NCBI RefSeq assembly: GCF_024699965.1
Contig: NZ_JAJOMZ010000004.1
Coordinates: 3,008,001 to 3,072,000, forward strand
Origin: Flavobacterium sp. J372
Lineage (GTDB): Bacteria > Bacteroidota > Bacteroidia > Flavobacteriales > Flavobacteriaceae
Length of the DNA stretch: 64,000 bases
Direction: 5' to 3'
Below are positions 18,106 through 27,753 of this stretch, one piece after another; position 1 is the stretch's first letter; every line of letters starts with the position of its first letter. The position numbers and the translations under genes were made by a program. The notes under the pieces are model-generated. The model did no database searches. It was not told where the DNA came from and saw only the letters and a list, made by a program, of their open reading frames with translations.

Positions 18106-18144
18106 AAAAAATGTATTTTTGAATTACTATTTGGCAATACCGTC

Positions 18145-20718
18145 TTGAAAAATTTCACAGCAAAAATAGCACTTATTTTATCGGCCTGCATTTTATATTC
18201 GTGTTCCCTTACTAAACGGGTTCCGGATAACCGCCATTTGCTAATGGAGAATGACGTAATGGTAAACGGTGAGAAAAAAATGAAGATGTGCTTAACGACC
18301 AGCTGTACCAACTGCCCAACAGCAATATACTTGGCTACAGGCTGAGGCTGCACCTTTATAACCTTGCCAAACCTAATGCTGACTCATCTTACAGGGCATG
18401 GCTTGACCGTAAACCGGGGGAGGCATGAGCGAATGCGAAAAATATTTAGTGAGAAACAGGTACAGCGCCTTGGCAACTCATTTGTAGTATCAGGACTGAG
18501 CAACTTCCTCAAGAAAACAGGAGAACCACCTGTGGTAATTGACATGAACCGCGTGAAAAAATCACGCAGCAGGCTCTCTGCCTACCACCATAAACGCGGT
18601 TATTTCAGGAATAAAGTAAACTTTAAAGTTGATACGCTTGATGTAAAGAAGGCTAAGGTGACCTATACAGTTGAAACCGGTAAACCGTATATTATTGACA
18701 GTATAGCCACCATAATTGAAACTCCTGCTCTAGACAGCCTCTACAATATTACAAAAGCAGAATCAATGATTCGCAAGGGTGACCAATTCGACGAGACAAA
18801 CTTTACCGGCGAGCGCGAGCGTATAACCTCATACTCCAGGAATCGTGGCGCTTACACTTTCCAGCAGAATAATATTCACTATGTACTTGATACGGTAAGT
18901 GAGAAGTATGAAGCTGATGTAAAACTATATATAGATAACGAATCTATCCGTCAGGGTGATTCATCATTTACGCGGCCATTTAAGCTTTATAAAATAAGCA
19001 AGGTTAACATCTACACCAAAAACCCTACTGAAGAAAACCAGGCAATAGACAGCGTAAGCTATAATGGTTTTAACCTTTATAGTACAGGAAAGCTTAATTA
19101 CCGGCCAAAGGCAATAACTGACGCTGTTTTTATTACACCCGGCAGCACATTCTCTGATTTCAGGCGGGTGCTTACATCAAGGTATCTCAGCAACCTGAGG
19201 GTTTTCAACTACCCTCAGATACAGTATGTACAGGATACCACAGATGCAAGCGGCTCCAGCCTCATTACCAATATTTACCTTAACCCGCGTAAGAAATACC
19301 GCTTCAACATTACGGCTGATTTTACACACTCCAACATTCAGGATTTCGGTATACAGGGCAGCTTGGGGCTATCAATACGTAATATATTTAAGGGTGCGGA
19401 AATACTGGAACTTTCCACTCGTGGAAACATTGGCTCCTCACGTGACCTTGCCATACAGGACAAATCATTTTTCAACGTATCAGAATATGGTGCCGATGTA
19501 AAGCTGAGCTTCCCTAGGATATTTTTCCCTATAAATACAGAGCGTGTAATCTCAAAAGAGATGATACCTTCTACACTTATGAGCCTTGGTATAAGCCGCC
19601 AGCGTAATATAGGCCTTGATAAAGAAAGTTTTACGGGCGTTCTTGGCTATAGCTGGTCGCCCCGACGCAATAACAGGGTAAATGCCAAACTTGACCTCTT
19701 CAATATACAATATGTACGAAATGTAAATTCTGACAACTATTTTAATGTTTACGAATCGTCTTATGACAGGTTAAATGATATTGCGAACGCATATGCCTCC
19801 CAGGTTAACCCTGAAGACTTCCTTCCGCAGCAGCCGGGCAACCCAAGGCGTGAGCTGGCAATACCTGAGGGCGCTACAGGGTTTATTGAAGACGTTGAAC
19901 TTGGCATCATTTCAATCTCTGGAACCGACAGGGACAACCTTAACAGTATTGAAGAAAGACGTAAAAGGCTAACGCAGGACAACCTTATTTTTGCATCAAA
20001 TTTTACTTATACCACTACCACCCGCACCAACCTTACCGATAATACTTTTTTTATTTTCAAATCGAAAATTGAAAGTGCCGGTAATTTTCTGGGTCTAATC
20101 TCATCACTAAGTAATGACCCGGCCAGAAGCAGCAACGGTAACAAAATGATTTTTGATGTAGAATATTCGCAATATATTAAAGGAGAGCTTGACTTTATAA
20201 AACACTTTGACCTGCGTCGCAGTAAGGTATTGGCAATGCGTGCATTCTTCGGGCTTGCAGTGCCTTACGGCAACTCAAACAATATTCCCTTTACACGCAG
20301 CTACTTCGCAGGCGGTAGCAATGATAATAGGGCATGGCAGGCATACCGCCTTGGCCCGGGGCGCAGCGGCGGGCAAAATGACTTTAACGAAGCTAACTTA
20401 AAAATGGCCTACAGTGCCGAGCTGCGCTTTAACCTGTTTGGCAAACTCAATGGCGCAATATTTGGCGACGTGGGCAACATCTGGAATGTGTTTGATAATG
20501 TAACTGACGACGACTTTACCTTCAACGGCTTTGAATCTTTCAGAGACCTGGCATTAGGAACAGGCTTTGGCTTCAGGTACGATTTCAGCTTCTTTGTGGT
20601 ACGCTTTGACGTGGGCTTTAAAACCTATAACCCAGGCTTGCCTGAAAATAGCCGTTGGTTTAAGGAATACAATTTTGCCAACTCAGTTTTAAATGTGGGT
20701 ATTAATTATCCTTTCTAA
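18145..20718 (+). CDS. tamL: TamL-type BamA-like lipoprotein (two assembly frameshifts)
   Basis: Outer-membrane Omp85 lipoprotein that works with TamB in envelope assembly in Bacteroidota. A TTG at 18145 gives a lipoprotein signal LKNFTAKIALILSACILYSC. Frame 1 runs to an A7 run (18274-18280); with one more A it reads on as the family consensus EDVLNDQLYQLPNSNILGYRLRL. A G5 run (18416-18420), with one G fewer, rejoins the long frame at GRHERMRKIFSEKQ. The two errors compensate and the corrected protein is 857 residues. POTRA repeats occupy roughly 80-330, and the C-terminal barrel includes ARSYFAGGSNDNRAWQAYRLGPG-like surface-antigen motifs, ending with Phe. I treat the breaks as homopolymer errors. 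Confidence 0.85.
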
Positions 20719-20730
20719 TTTTAAAAATAT

Positions 20731-20738
20731 TATTTTTG
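20731..20738 (+). promoter_or_regulatory. -7 element upstream of the aldolase gene
   Basis: TATTTTTG matches TANNTTTG and lies 28 bases before the aldolase ATG. No clear TTG at the -33 distance was found, so confidence is moderate. Confidence 0.45.
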
Positions 20739-20765
20739 TAGTTCAATTTTAAAAAAATCACCAAA

Positions 20766-21833
20766 ATGGCGCACAATATTAAGCCGGGGGTTGCAACCGG
20801 AGACCAGGTACAGGAGATATTTAAATATGCCAAAGAGAAGGGTTTTGCCCTGCCTGCGGTAAACGTTACAGGCTCAAGCACCATAAACGGTGTGCTTGAA
20901 ACAGCGGCAAAACTTAAAGCTCCGGTAATCATCCAGTTCAGTAACGGCGGTGCGGCATTTAACGCGGGTAAAGGCCTTAGCAATGATGGCCAGAAAGCTG
21001 CAATACTTGGGGCTGTTGCAGGTGCAAAACACATACACACGCTTGCTGAAGCATATGGAGCGACAGTGATACTGCATACAGACCATTGCGCAAAAAACCT
21101 TTTGCCTTGGGTAGACGGGCTTATTGAAGCAAGTGAAAAACAGTTTGCCGAAACAGGCAAGCCGCTTTTCTCATCGCATATGCTTGACCTGAGCGAGGAG
21201 CCGCTTGAAGAAAATATTGAAATTTGTACCGAATACCTGAAAAGGATGAGCAAGCTGGGCATGACGCTGGAAATTGAGCTTGGTATAACAGGTGGTGAGG
21301 AAGACGGTGTTGATAACAGCGATGTTGACAGCTCAAAACTTTACACCCAACCGGAAGAAGTAGGCCAGGTGTACGAAGCGCTTAGCAAAATATCTGATAA
21401 GTTTACCGTAGCTGCGGCATTTGGTAATGTTCACGGTGTGTACAAGCCGGGCAACGTAAAGCTTACGCCGGTAATCCTGAAAAATTCCCAGGAATATGTA
21501 CAGCAAAAATTCAATACAGGCCACAACCCTATTGATTTTGTTTTCCACGGTGGTTCAGGCTCAACACTTGAAGAAATAAGGGAAGCGATAAGCTACGGCG
21601 TTATCAAGATGAATATTGATACCGACCTTCAATTTGCATTTACCGAAGGTATCCGCGATTATATGACAGGAAAAATTGACTACCTCAAAACACAGATAGG
21701 CAGCCCGGACGGACCTGATTCTCCAAACAAAAAGCACTACGACCCGAGGAAATGGATACGCGAGGGTGAAGTTACTTTCAACAAAAGGCTGGAGCAGGCA
21801 TTTGCCGACTTAAACAACGTTAATACTCTATAA
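20766..21833 (+). CDS. fbaA: Class II fructose-bisphosphate aldolase
   Basis: Zinc-dependent aldolase interconverting fructose 1,6-bisphosphate with the triose phosphates. The 355-residue protein carries PAVNVTGSSTINGVLETA, the metal-site HTDHCAK, the second His/Glu region in LGITGGEEDGVDN and FHGGSGSTLEEI, and NIDTDLQ. Length and the long loop DSSKLYTQPEEVG match the class IIA E. coli-like group. It is followed by a hairpin and then accD. Confidence 0.96.
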   Translation: MAHNIKPGVATGDQVQEIFKYAKEKGFALPAVNVTGSSTINGVLETAAKLKAPVIIQFSNGGAAFNAGKGLSNDGQKAAILGAVAGAKHIHTLAEAYGATVILHTDHCAKNLLPWVDGLIEASEKQFAETGKPLFSSHMLDLSEEPLEENIEICTEYLKRMSKLGMTLEIELGITGGEEDGVDNSDVDSSKLYTQPEEVGQVYEALSKISDKFTVAAAFGNVHGVYKPGNVKLTPVILKNSQEYVQQKFNTGHNPIDFVFHGGSGSTLEEIREAISYGVIKMNIDTDLQFAFTEGIRDYMTGKIDYLKTQIGSPDGPDSPNKKHYDPRKWIREGEVTFNKRLEQAFADLNNVNTL

Positions 21834-21846
21834 AGTTACAATTTTG

Positions 21847-21886
21847 CGGTTGAAGATCATCAGGCTAAGGCAGGTATCTTCAACCG
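21847..21886 (+). terminator. Hairpin between fbaA and accD
   Basis: CGGTTGAAGAT (21847-21857) pairs exactly with ATCTTCAACCG (21876-21886), leaving an 18-base loop. There is no long T run, so it may be a weak terminator or an mRNA-processing hairpin. Confidence 0.5.
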
Positions 21887-21910
21887 TTATTCATTTAAAT
21901 AAGGAAAACT

Positions 21911-22765
21911 ATGGCTTGGTTTAAAAGGACGGAAAAAGGGATACAGACACCAACCGAAGACAAGAAAGATGTACCTAAAGGATTATGGTATAAATCACCA
22001 ACAGGAAAAATTGTAGATGCTGACGAGCTTGCAAAAAATTTCTATGTAAGCCCTGAAGACGGTTACCATGTGAGGATAGGCAGCAAAGAATATTTCGACA
22101 TATTGTTTGACAATAACGAGTTTACCGAGCTGGATAAAAACATGACCAGTAAAGACCCGTTAAATTTTGTTGACACAAAAAAATACAGTGACAGGCTTAA
22201 AGATGCGATAGATAAAACAAAGCTGAAAGATGCCGTAAGGACCGCCGTAGGTAAAAGTAAGGGTAAAGACCTTGTGATAGCCTGTATGGACTTTGCTTTT
22301 ATAGGCGGATCTATGGGCGCTGTGGTGGGTGAAAAGATTGCACGCGCTATAGATTATTCTATCAAAAATAAGATACCTTTCCTTATGATATCAAAGTCAG
22401 GCGGGGCAAGGATGATGGAAGCTGCTTACTCGCTTATGCAGCTGGCTAAAACATCAGCAAAACTAGCACAGCTTGCCGATGCTAAAATACCTTATATATC
22501 ACTTTGTACAGACCCAACTACGGGCGGCACAACGGCATCATACGCAATGCTTGGTGATGTAAACATATCTGAGCCCGGAGCACTAATTGGGTTTGCAGGT
22601 CCGCGTGTAGTAAAAGATACTACTGGTAAAGAATTGCCGGAAGGTTTCCAGACAGCAGAGTTTGTACTTGAGCATGGGTTTCTTGATTTTATAACCCCAA
22701 GAAAAGAACTCAAAGACAAAATAAATTTATTTTTAGACCTGATACAGAATCAGCCTTTACGATAA
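21911..22765 (+). CDS. accD: Acetyl-CoA carboxylase carboxyltransferase subunit beta
   Basis: Beta half of the carboxyltransferase that makes malonyl-CoA for fatty-acid synthesis. 284 residues; crotonase-like core with [52 protein letters not shown] and GFAGPRVV are all present. Odd feature: the N-terminal region normally holding a Cys4 zinc ribbon reads KSPTGKIV at 28-35 and VSPEDGYH at 46-53, i.e. the four cysteines are Ser29, Gly32, Ser47 and Asp50. The surrounding residues are otherwise kept, so the fold may persist without zinc. Downstream terminator is clear. Confidence 0.94.
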   Translation: MAWFKRTEKGIQTPTEDKKDVPKGLWYKSPTGKIVDADELAKNFYVSPEDGYHVRIGSKEYFDILFDNNEFTELDKNMTSKDPLNFVDTKKYSDRLKDAIDKTKLKDAVRTAVGKSKGKDLVIACMDFAFIGGSMGAVVGEKIARAIDYSIKNKIPFLMISKSGGARMMEAAYSLMQLAKTSAKLAQLADAKIPYISLCTDPTTGGTTASYAMLGDVNISEPGALIGFAGPRVVKDTTGKELPEGFQTAEFVLEHGFLDFITPRKELKDKINLFLDLIQNQPLR

Positions 22766-22770
22766 AATAT

Positions 22771-22798
22771 AACCCGCCATTGAGCGGGTTTTTTTTGA
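22771..22798 (+). terminator. Rho-independent terminator after accD
   Basis: AACCCGC-cattga-GCGGGTT followed by a run of T. Confidence 0.9.
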
Positions 22799-22915
22799 TA
22801 ATTGCACTATTCTGCTAATTATGAAAGCGTTAAAATTAATTACAGGTAGGGTTAAAGAATTATTACTTGTTATATTTACAACAAACCGATAGTTAATAAC
22901 CAAAAAAAATTTACT

Positions 22916-25441
22916 ATGACAAAAAAATTACGAACTTGTTTATTACAAATTGCTTCGGCAAAATTAGGCTTGGCAGCTGCATTTGTACTTGCAGGTTGCC
23001 TGGAGCTGCAGGCGCAGGCTAATCTATACACCTTTAGCCAGTCAACCGGTACATATACACCGCTTACATCTCCTACTGTTCTGGGAACAGGAACCGCAAC
23101 TGCAGATGATAATACTTATCAGGTTGCCCTGCCATTTAACTTTACATTTAATAATGTAACTTATAACTCAGGCACCAACATAAGTGTAAACAGTAATGGT
23201 TTTGTTGCATTTGGCACTACCGCTCCTTTAGGCGCCACATATACACCGTTATCAGGAACAACTGCTTACGCAGGTGCAGCAGCAGCGTTTGGCGCTGATA
23301 TTTCAGGAAGCAGTGTTGCAGCAAATACAGGTGAACTTGGCTATGAGACTATAGGTACAGCGCCCAACCGAATTCTAGTTATACAGTATAAGAATTTTGT
23401 TCGCTATGCAAACTTCGCTTATGTAACCGCAGATTTACTTCAATTCCAGATACACCTGAAAGAGACAAGTAATGTTATAGAGTTTGTTTACGGTAACTCT
23501 ACTGTAGCAACATCAGCATCAACTACTGCACAGGTTGGCCTAAGGGGTGCAACCAACGCAGTATTCGCTAATCGTACCACAACTACAAACTGGTCGGCAA
23601 GCACTGCAGGTGTAACCAATGCTGCTACCATGGCTGCTACAAATACTGTAAAACCTTCAAACGGACTAACATTTACCTACACACCTCCGGTGCCATGTAC
23701 TTCACCTCCGGCAGCAGGAACAACAGCAGCAACTGTTACAGCAGGATGTACTACAATTGCATCAACAATATTATCATTAAATGATTCTCAAACCGGTACC
23801 GGCGTTACATATCAGTGGCAACAATCTTCAAGCATTGACGGCTCATATTCAAATGTATCAGGAACAGGAACAAATGCAACCTATACTGTTACAAACCTTA
23901 ATACAACTACTTATTACAGGGCAGCGGTTACATGTTCCGGATCAACAGTTTACAGCACTCCTGTAGCTGTAAATGTTTACCCGGCAACACCTGATTATGC
24001 ATCATTGCCTTATACACAAGGGTTTGAAAGCTGGGTGAGCCGCTGCGGTAATACAGAAGTTCCCGGCCTGAACTGGAAGGCAACACCACTAACAGGAAAT
24101 AACTCATGGAGGAGAAATGACCAGGGCTTTATCACATCTGGATGGAGCTATCCTGCCGATGAACCTGCGCCTTATCCTGTTGCAGCAAGCCAGGGTTCAT
24201 ATTCAGCACGTTTCCATAGCTATGGCACAAGCAACAACACACAAGGCAGCCTTGACCTTTATGTAAACCTAAGTGCCGCAGGTACAAAAACCCTTACATT
24301 TGATTATACAAACCCAACCGGAAATGACAAGCTTGACATATTGCTGAGTAATGACGGAGGTACAACATGGCAACCAACACCAATACTCACTCTTACAACC
24401 AATACGGGTTTCGGCGGCCAATCTGTTACCTTTACGGCTACATCTGCTACCAGCGTAATACGTTTCCGTGCAACATCAGACTTTGGTGCTGATGATATTG
24501 GCATAGACAATATACGCCTGGAAGTTACACCGTCATGCCCGGGTGTGGCATTCCAGCCTACAACGGCAATCACGTCAACATCTGCAACGGTAAACTTTAC
24601 CGGAGTTGCAAGTGGAACAAGCTATACTGTTACATATTCTCCCGGCGGGACACCACAAAACTTAAATACAGTTGCACCAATAAACCTTACAGATCTTAGC
24701 CCGTATACAGTTTATACAGTAACAATCACTACAAATTGCTCAGGAGGTGAAACAGCTACGGCTACTACAACTTTCCGCACTGCAATTGGTAATGATGATT
24801 GTGCAGGCGCTGTTGTACTTACACCTTCGCCAATGTCAATGCCGGTAACATACACTACTACGGGAGCAACAGACTCTGGCGTTACAAGTGCATGTACGGA
24901 GGCTGAAACAGGTGATGTATGGTTCACATTTGTAGCTACAGAAGCAACCGCATTGATAACAGTTTTACCTACGTTTGACTTTGATGCTGTAATTGAACTT
25001 CGCGAAGGCAATTGTAACGGTACTGCACTTGCATGCCGTGACGATATAGATGAAGGTGGCGGTGCAGGAACCGAAACACTTAATGCTACCGGACTAACAG
25101 TTGGAAACACGTATTACCTGCGTGTATACAGTGCACTGGCAAACCCTACAAGCGGTAACTTTGACATATCAATAGTAGGCCAGGCACCTGCGGGCACAGC
25201 TGATATTACAAAGGAAACTTTTAAATACTACCCTAACCCGGTTGTAAATGAGCTTACTATTAAAGCATCATCTGCAATAAAGCAGGTAACGGTTTATAAT
25301 CTTTTAGGGCAGAAAGTCCTGGATAAGAAAGGCAGCCAGACGGAAGAACTTATAAATGTATCTTCGCTTACAGCAGGTACATATATGGTTAGCGTACAAT
25401 CTGAATTGGGCGTTAAGCAATTTAAGATTGTGAAAAATTAG
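22916..25441 (+). CDS. T9SS type A sorting domain protein, large exported
   Basis: 841-residue secreted or surface protein. An N-terminal signal (residues about 1-35, ending LELQAQA) leads into a jelly-roll-like region with NSNGFVAFG. Ig-like and fibronectin type III repeats follow, with Thr-rich linkers. A PPC-like domain (NDDCAGAVVLTPSP...VWFTFVATEA...YLRVYSA) is at about 628-745. The C terminus has the type IX sorting domain: YPNP, then VTVYNLLGQKVLDKKG, LTAGTYMVSVQ and a short basic end (FKIVKN). Substrate or adhesion role cannot be told. PorT in this window would help export it. Confidence 0.88.
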   Translation: MTKKLRTCLLQIASAKLGLAAAFVLAGCLELQAQANLYTFSQSTGTYTPLTSPTVLGTGTATADDNTYQVALPFNFTFNNVTYNSGTNISVNSNGFVAFGTTAPLGATYTPLSGTTAYAGAAAAFGADISGSSVAANTGELGYETIGTAPNRILVIQYKNFVRYANFAYVTADLLQFQIHLKETSNVIEFVYGNSTVATSASTTAQVGLRGATNAVFANRTTTTNWSASTAGVTNAATMAATNTVKPSNGLTFTYTPPVPCTSPPAAGTTAATVTAGCTTIASTILSLNDSQTGTGVTYQWQQSSSIDGSYSNVSGTGTNATYTVTNLNTTTYYRAAVTCSGSTVYSTPVAVNVYPATPDYASLPYTQGFESWVSRCGNTEVPGLNWKATPLTGNNSWRRNDQGFITSGWSYPADEPAPYPVAASQGSYSARFHSYGTSNNTQGSLDLYVNLSAAGTKTLTFDYTNPTGNDKLDILLSNDGGTTWQPTPILTLTTNTGFGGQSVTFTATSATSVIRFRATSDFGADDIGIDNIRLEVTPSCPGVAFQPTTAITSTSATVNFTGVASGTSYTVTYSPGGTPQNLNTVAPINLTDLSPYTVYTVTITTNCSGGETATATTTFRTAIGNDDCAGAVVLTPSPMSMPVTYTTTGATDSGVTSACTEAETGDVWFTFVATEATALITVLPTFDFDAVIELREGNCNGTALACRDDIDEGGGAGTETLNATGLTVGNTYYLRVYSALANPTSGNFDISIVGQAPAGTADITKETFKYYPNPVVNELTIKASSAIKQVTVYNLLGQKVLDKKGSQTEELINVSSLTAGTYMVSVQSELGVKQFKIVKN

Positions 25442-25460
25442 TAAACTATTTTAATATGAA

Positions 25461-25488
25461 AATCCCGCTTATAAGCGGGATTTTTATT
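25461..25488 (+). terminator. Rho-independent terminator
   Basis: AATCCCGCTT/ATAAGCGGGATT stem, followed by TTTATT, after the T9SS protein gene. Confidence 0.85.
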
Positions 25489-25499
25489 AATATAGAACC

Positions 25500-26351
25500 A
25501 TGGGCAATAACTATTTCAAATCTACCATAATTGAATCTGCTAATATCCATCAAGAATTACAGAAATATATCCGGCATATTTCTATTGATGAATCTATACA
25601 ATGCAGTAATGATATTATTGCCGTTCCATCGATACCTTACGGGATGACAGAGTTAGTAATAAATTTAGGTAATCCTTATTACAGATCAAGTAAAAATGAT
25701 AATTCTCAATTTGTCCGCATAACCGATAGCCATATTGTAGGGTTCAAAACAAGAAGCAGCCTTATAGTGCCAACCACAAAAGCAAAGGCGATATCAATTT
25801 TATTTAAACCCGGGTGCTTAAGTGTATTTGTTAAAGAACCTTTAGATGCATTTACAAACAAAATCATTGACGCAAAAAATGTATTTGGCCCTGAGTTTAC
25901 TTTTTTGGAAGAGCAACTGTCAGAAACTGCATCAATGCCTGAGCAAGTAGATATTGTACAAAGCTTCTTACTTTCAAAACTTCAAAGCAATGATAAAATT
26001 ACTGATTTCCTAAATTTCATCGCAAATATGTACAATGAGAAATCAAATTTCAGTTTTAAGAGTATTATAGCAAGAAAAAGCGAATATAAAACTTTAGAGC
26101 GAAATTTTTACCGCTATATTGGTACTACGCCAAAAACTTTCCATCAGATTATTTCATTTAATTATGCTTCAAAACTAATAAGCAAAAGAAACCACAGGTT
26201 AACAGAGATTGCTTATGATTGTAATTATTACGACCAATCGCATTTTATAAAAAAATTTAAAGAATTTTCAGGATATACGCCTAAAGAATATCTAAACATA
26301 GATCATGAGATGGTAAAGTTCAATCAGGATATTATTAACAGTTTATTCTGA
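25500..26351 (+). CDS. AraC-family transcriptional regulator
   Basis: 283 residues. The C-terminal double helix-turn-helix is clear: FKSIIARKSEYKTLERNF, then LTEIAYDCNYYDQSHFIKKFKEFSGYTPKEY. The N-terminal 165 residues include YGMTELVINLGNPYY and form a sensor domain of the uncharacterised beta-barrel type frequent in Bacteroidota AraC proteins. The first codon is 18 bases after the preceding terminator. It lies 71 bases before the aspartyl protease lipoprotein on the same strand and may control it. AT-rich relative to core genes. Confidence 0.88.
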   Translation: MGNNYFKSTIIESANIHQELQKYIRHISIDESIQCSNDIIAVPSIPYGMTELVINLGNPYYRSSKNDNSQFVRITDSHIVGFKTRSSLIVPTTKAKAISILFKPGCLSVFVKEPLDAFTNKIIDAKNVFGPEFTFLEEQLSETASMPEQVDIVQSFLLSKLQSNDKITDFLNFIANMYNEKSNFSFKSIIARKSEYKTLERNFYRYIGTTPKTFHQIISFNYASKLISKRNHRLTEIAYDCNYYDQSHFIKKFKEFSGYTPKEYLNIDHEMVKFNQDIINSLF

Positions 26352-26422
26352 ATGTCGAATTTTTACTATCACAAAAGCTGTATACAAACCAATTTAGCGC
26401 CAAATAATATAACACTGAAATC

Positions 26423-27709
26423 ATGAGTTATTTAAGAGTATTTGGCATTTGTGTGATTGCACTAACACTTATTAAATGTGCAGCAAATAAGATAGATGAT
26501 ACTGTTGATAGAGAATTAAATATTTTGCTTGAACAAAAGCAATATTTTGAGCTTGACAGAAAATTGACTAAAAATGCAAATAAACTTTCTGACCACAGAA
26601 GAATTTTTTATAATGCGTTTATTGAAAAGGCATTCGGCAGAAACAGTTCGTCTATTAATTATATAGACATCATATTAAACCGGCATAAAGGCAGTTTTAA
26701 TGACTCTTTGGTTGTTGAATTACTTAACTTAAAAGCTGCAAATTACATACACGAATATAATTATAGTAAAGCATCTGAAACTTATAGAAAAATTTTAAAG
26801 GAATACCCTACTCTGCTCGACAGCACAGAAATTAATGAATACACAAATGTAGAACGCCTTTTTGGTGCATTTGCAGACGTAGAACCCATGATTAAGCAAC
26901 CTCATCTAACAGTTAAAATAAATGCTTACAGAAACAACTTTAATCATTTGATGACACCTGTTCAGTCCAATAACATATCAGAACATTTCGTATTTGATAC
27001 AGGCGCAAATTTGTCAACCATATCTGAAAGTATGGCAAAAAAAATGAACCTAACAATAATTGAAAAAAATATAAACGTAGGTTCTTCTACAAATTTATAT
27101 GTAAACTCAAAACTGGCAGTTGCTGAAAATTTTTATGTTGGTGATATTTTATTTAATAATGTACTCTTTTTAGTAATGCCGGACACACAACTAACGTTTC
27201 CTGATATCAATTATGAAATTAAGGGTATAATTGGTTTTCCTGTGATAGAAGCGCTGGGAGAAATGCACCTGCATAAAAACGGAAACATTACAGTACCGGA
27301 TAAACCAAACAAATCGAAGCTAAAAAATATGGTTTTGGAAGGCCTGAATCCTGTTGTTGAATTATTTTCCGGAAATGAAAGCCTGTTGTTTACTTTAGAT
27401 ACCGGAGCCAAAAATTCAGAATTATCATTTAAGTATTACAGAAACCATAAAGATGTTATAGAAACTACAGGGCGCCTTATAAAAAATAAGCGCGGAGGAG
27501 CCGGAGGCATGACAAATGTAGAAGAGTATTTATTTCCAAATTTTCAACTAATTATCGGCACAAAAAAGGCATTATTAGAAGAGGTACATGTTACACTTGA
27601 AGAATATGAATTTACTAAGTACTTTGACGGAAACCTAGGGCAGGATGTATTTGTTAAATTCGATACACTGATACTCAATTTTAAAGATATGTATATAGAT
27701 TTAAACTAG
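26423..27709 (+). CDS. Lipoprotein with two retropepsin-like aspartyl protease domains
   Basis: 428 residues. Lipobox LIKC gives Cys19. Residues 30-150 are helical (TPR-like). Two aspartyl-protease halves follow, each with a DTGA motif: FVFDTGANLSTIS (DTGA at 192-195) and LFTLDTGAKNSELS (326-329), with hydrophobic-Gly strands IKGIIGFPVIEALG (268-280) and a matching DGNLGQDVF near the C terminus. Retropepsins normally dimerise through one DTG each; here both are on one chain. Activity is inferred only. It follows an AraC regulator, AT-rich like it, so the pair may be an accessory unit. Confidence 0.8.
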   Translation: MSYLRVFGICVIALTLIKCAANKIDDTVDRELNILLEQKQYFELDRKLTKNANKLSDHRRIFYNAFIEKAFGRNSSSINYIDIILNRHKGSFNDSLVVELLNLKAANYIHEYNYSKASETYRKILKEYPTLLDSTEINEYTNVERLFGAFADVEPMIKQPHLTVKINAYRNNFNHLMTPVQSNNISEHFVFDTGANLSTISESMAKKMNLTIIEKNINVGSSTNLYVNSKLAVAENFYVGDILFNNVLFLVMPDTQLTFPDINYEIKGIIGFPVIEALGEMHLHKNGNITVPDKPNKSKLKNMVLEGLNPVVELFSGNESLLFTLDTGAKNSELSFKYYRNHKDVIETTGRLIKNKRGGAGGMTNVEEYLFPNFQLIIGTKKALLEEVHVTLEEYEFTKYFDGNLGQDVFVKFDTLILNFKDMYIDLN

Positions 27710-27753
27710 CATAAAATCCTGTTATACATATTAATTAGCATTAGATACGTTTT

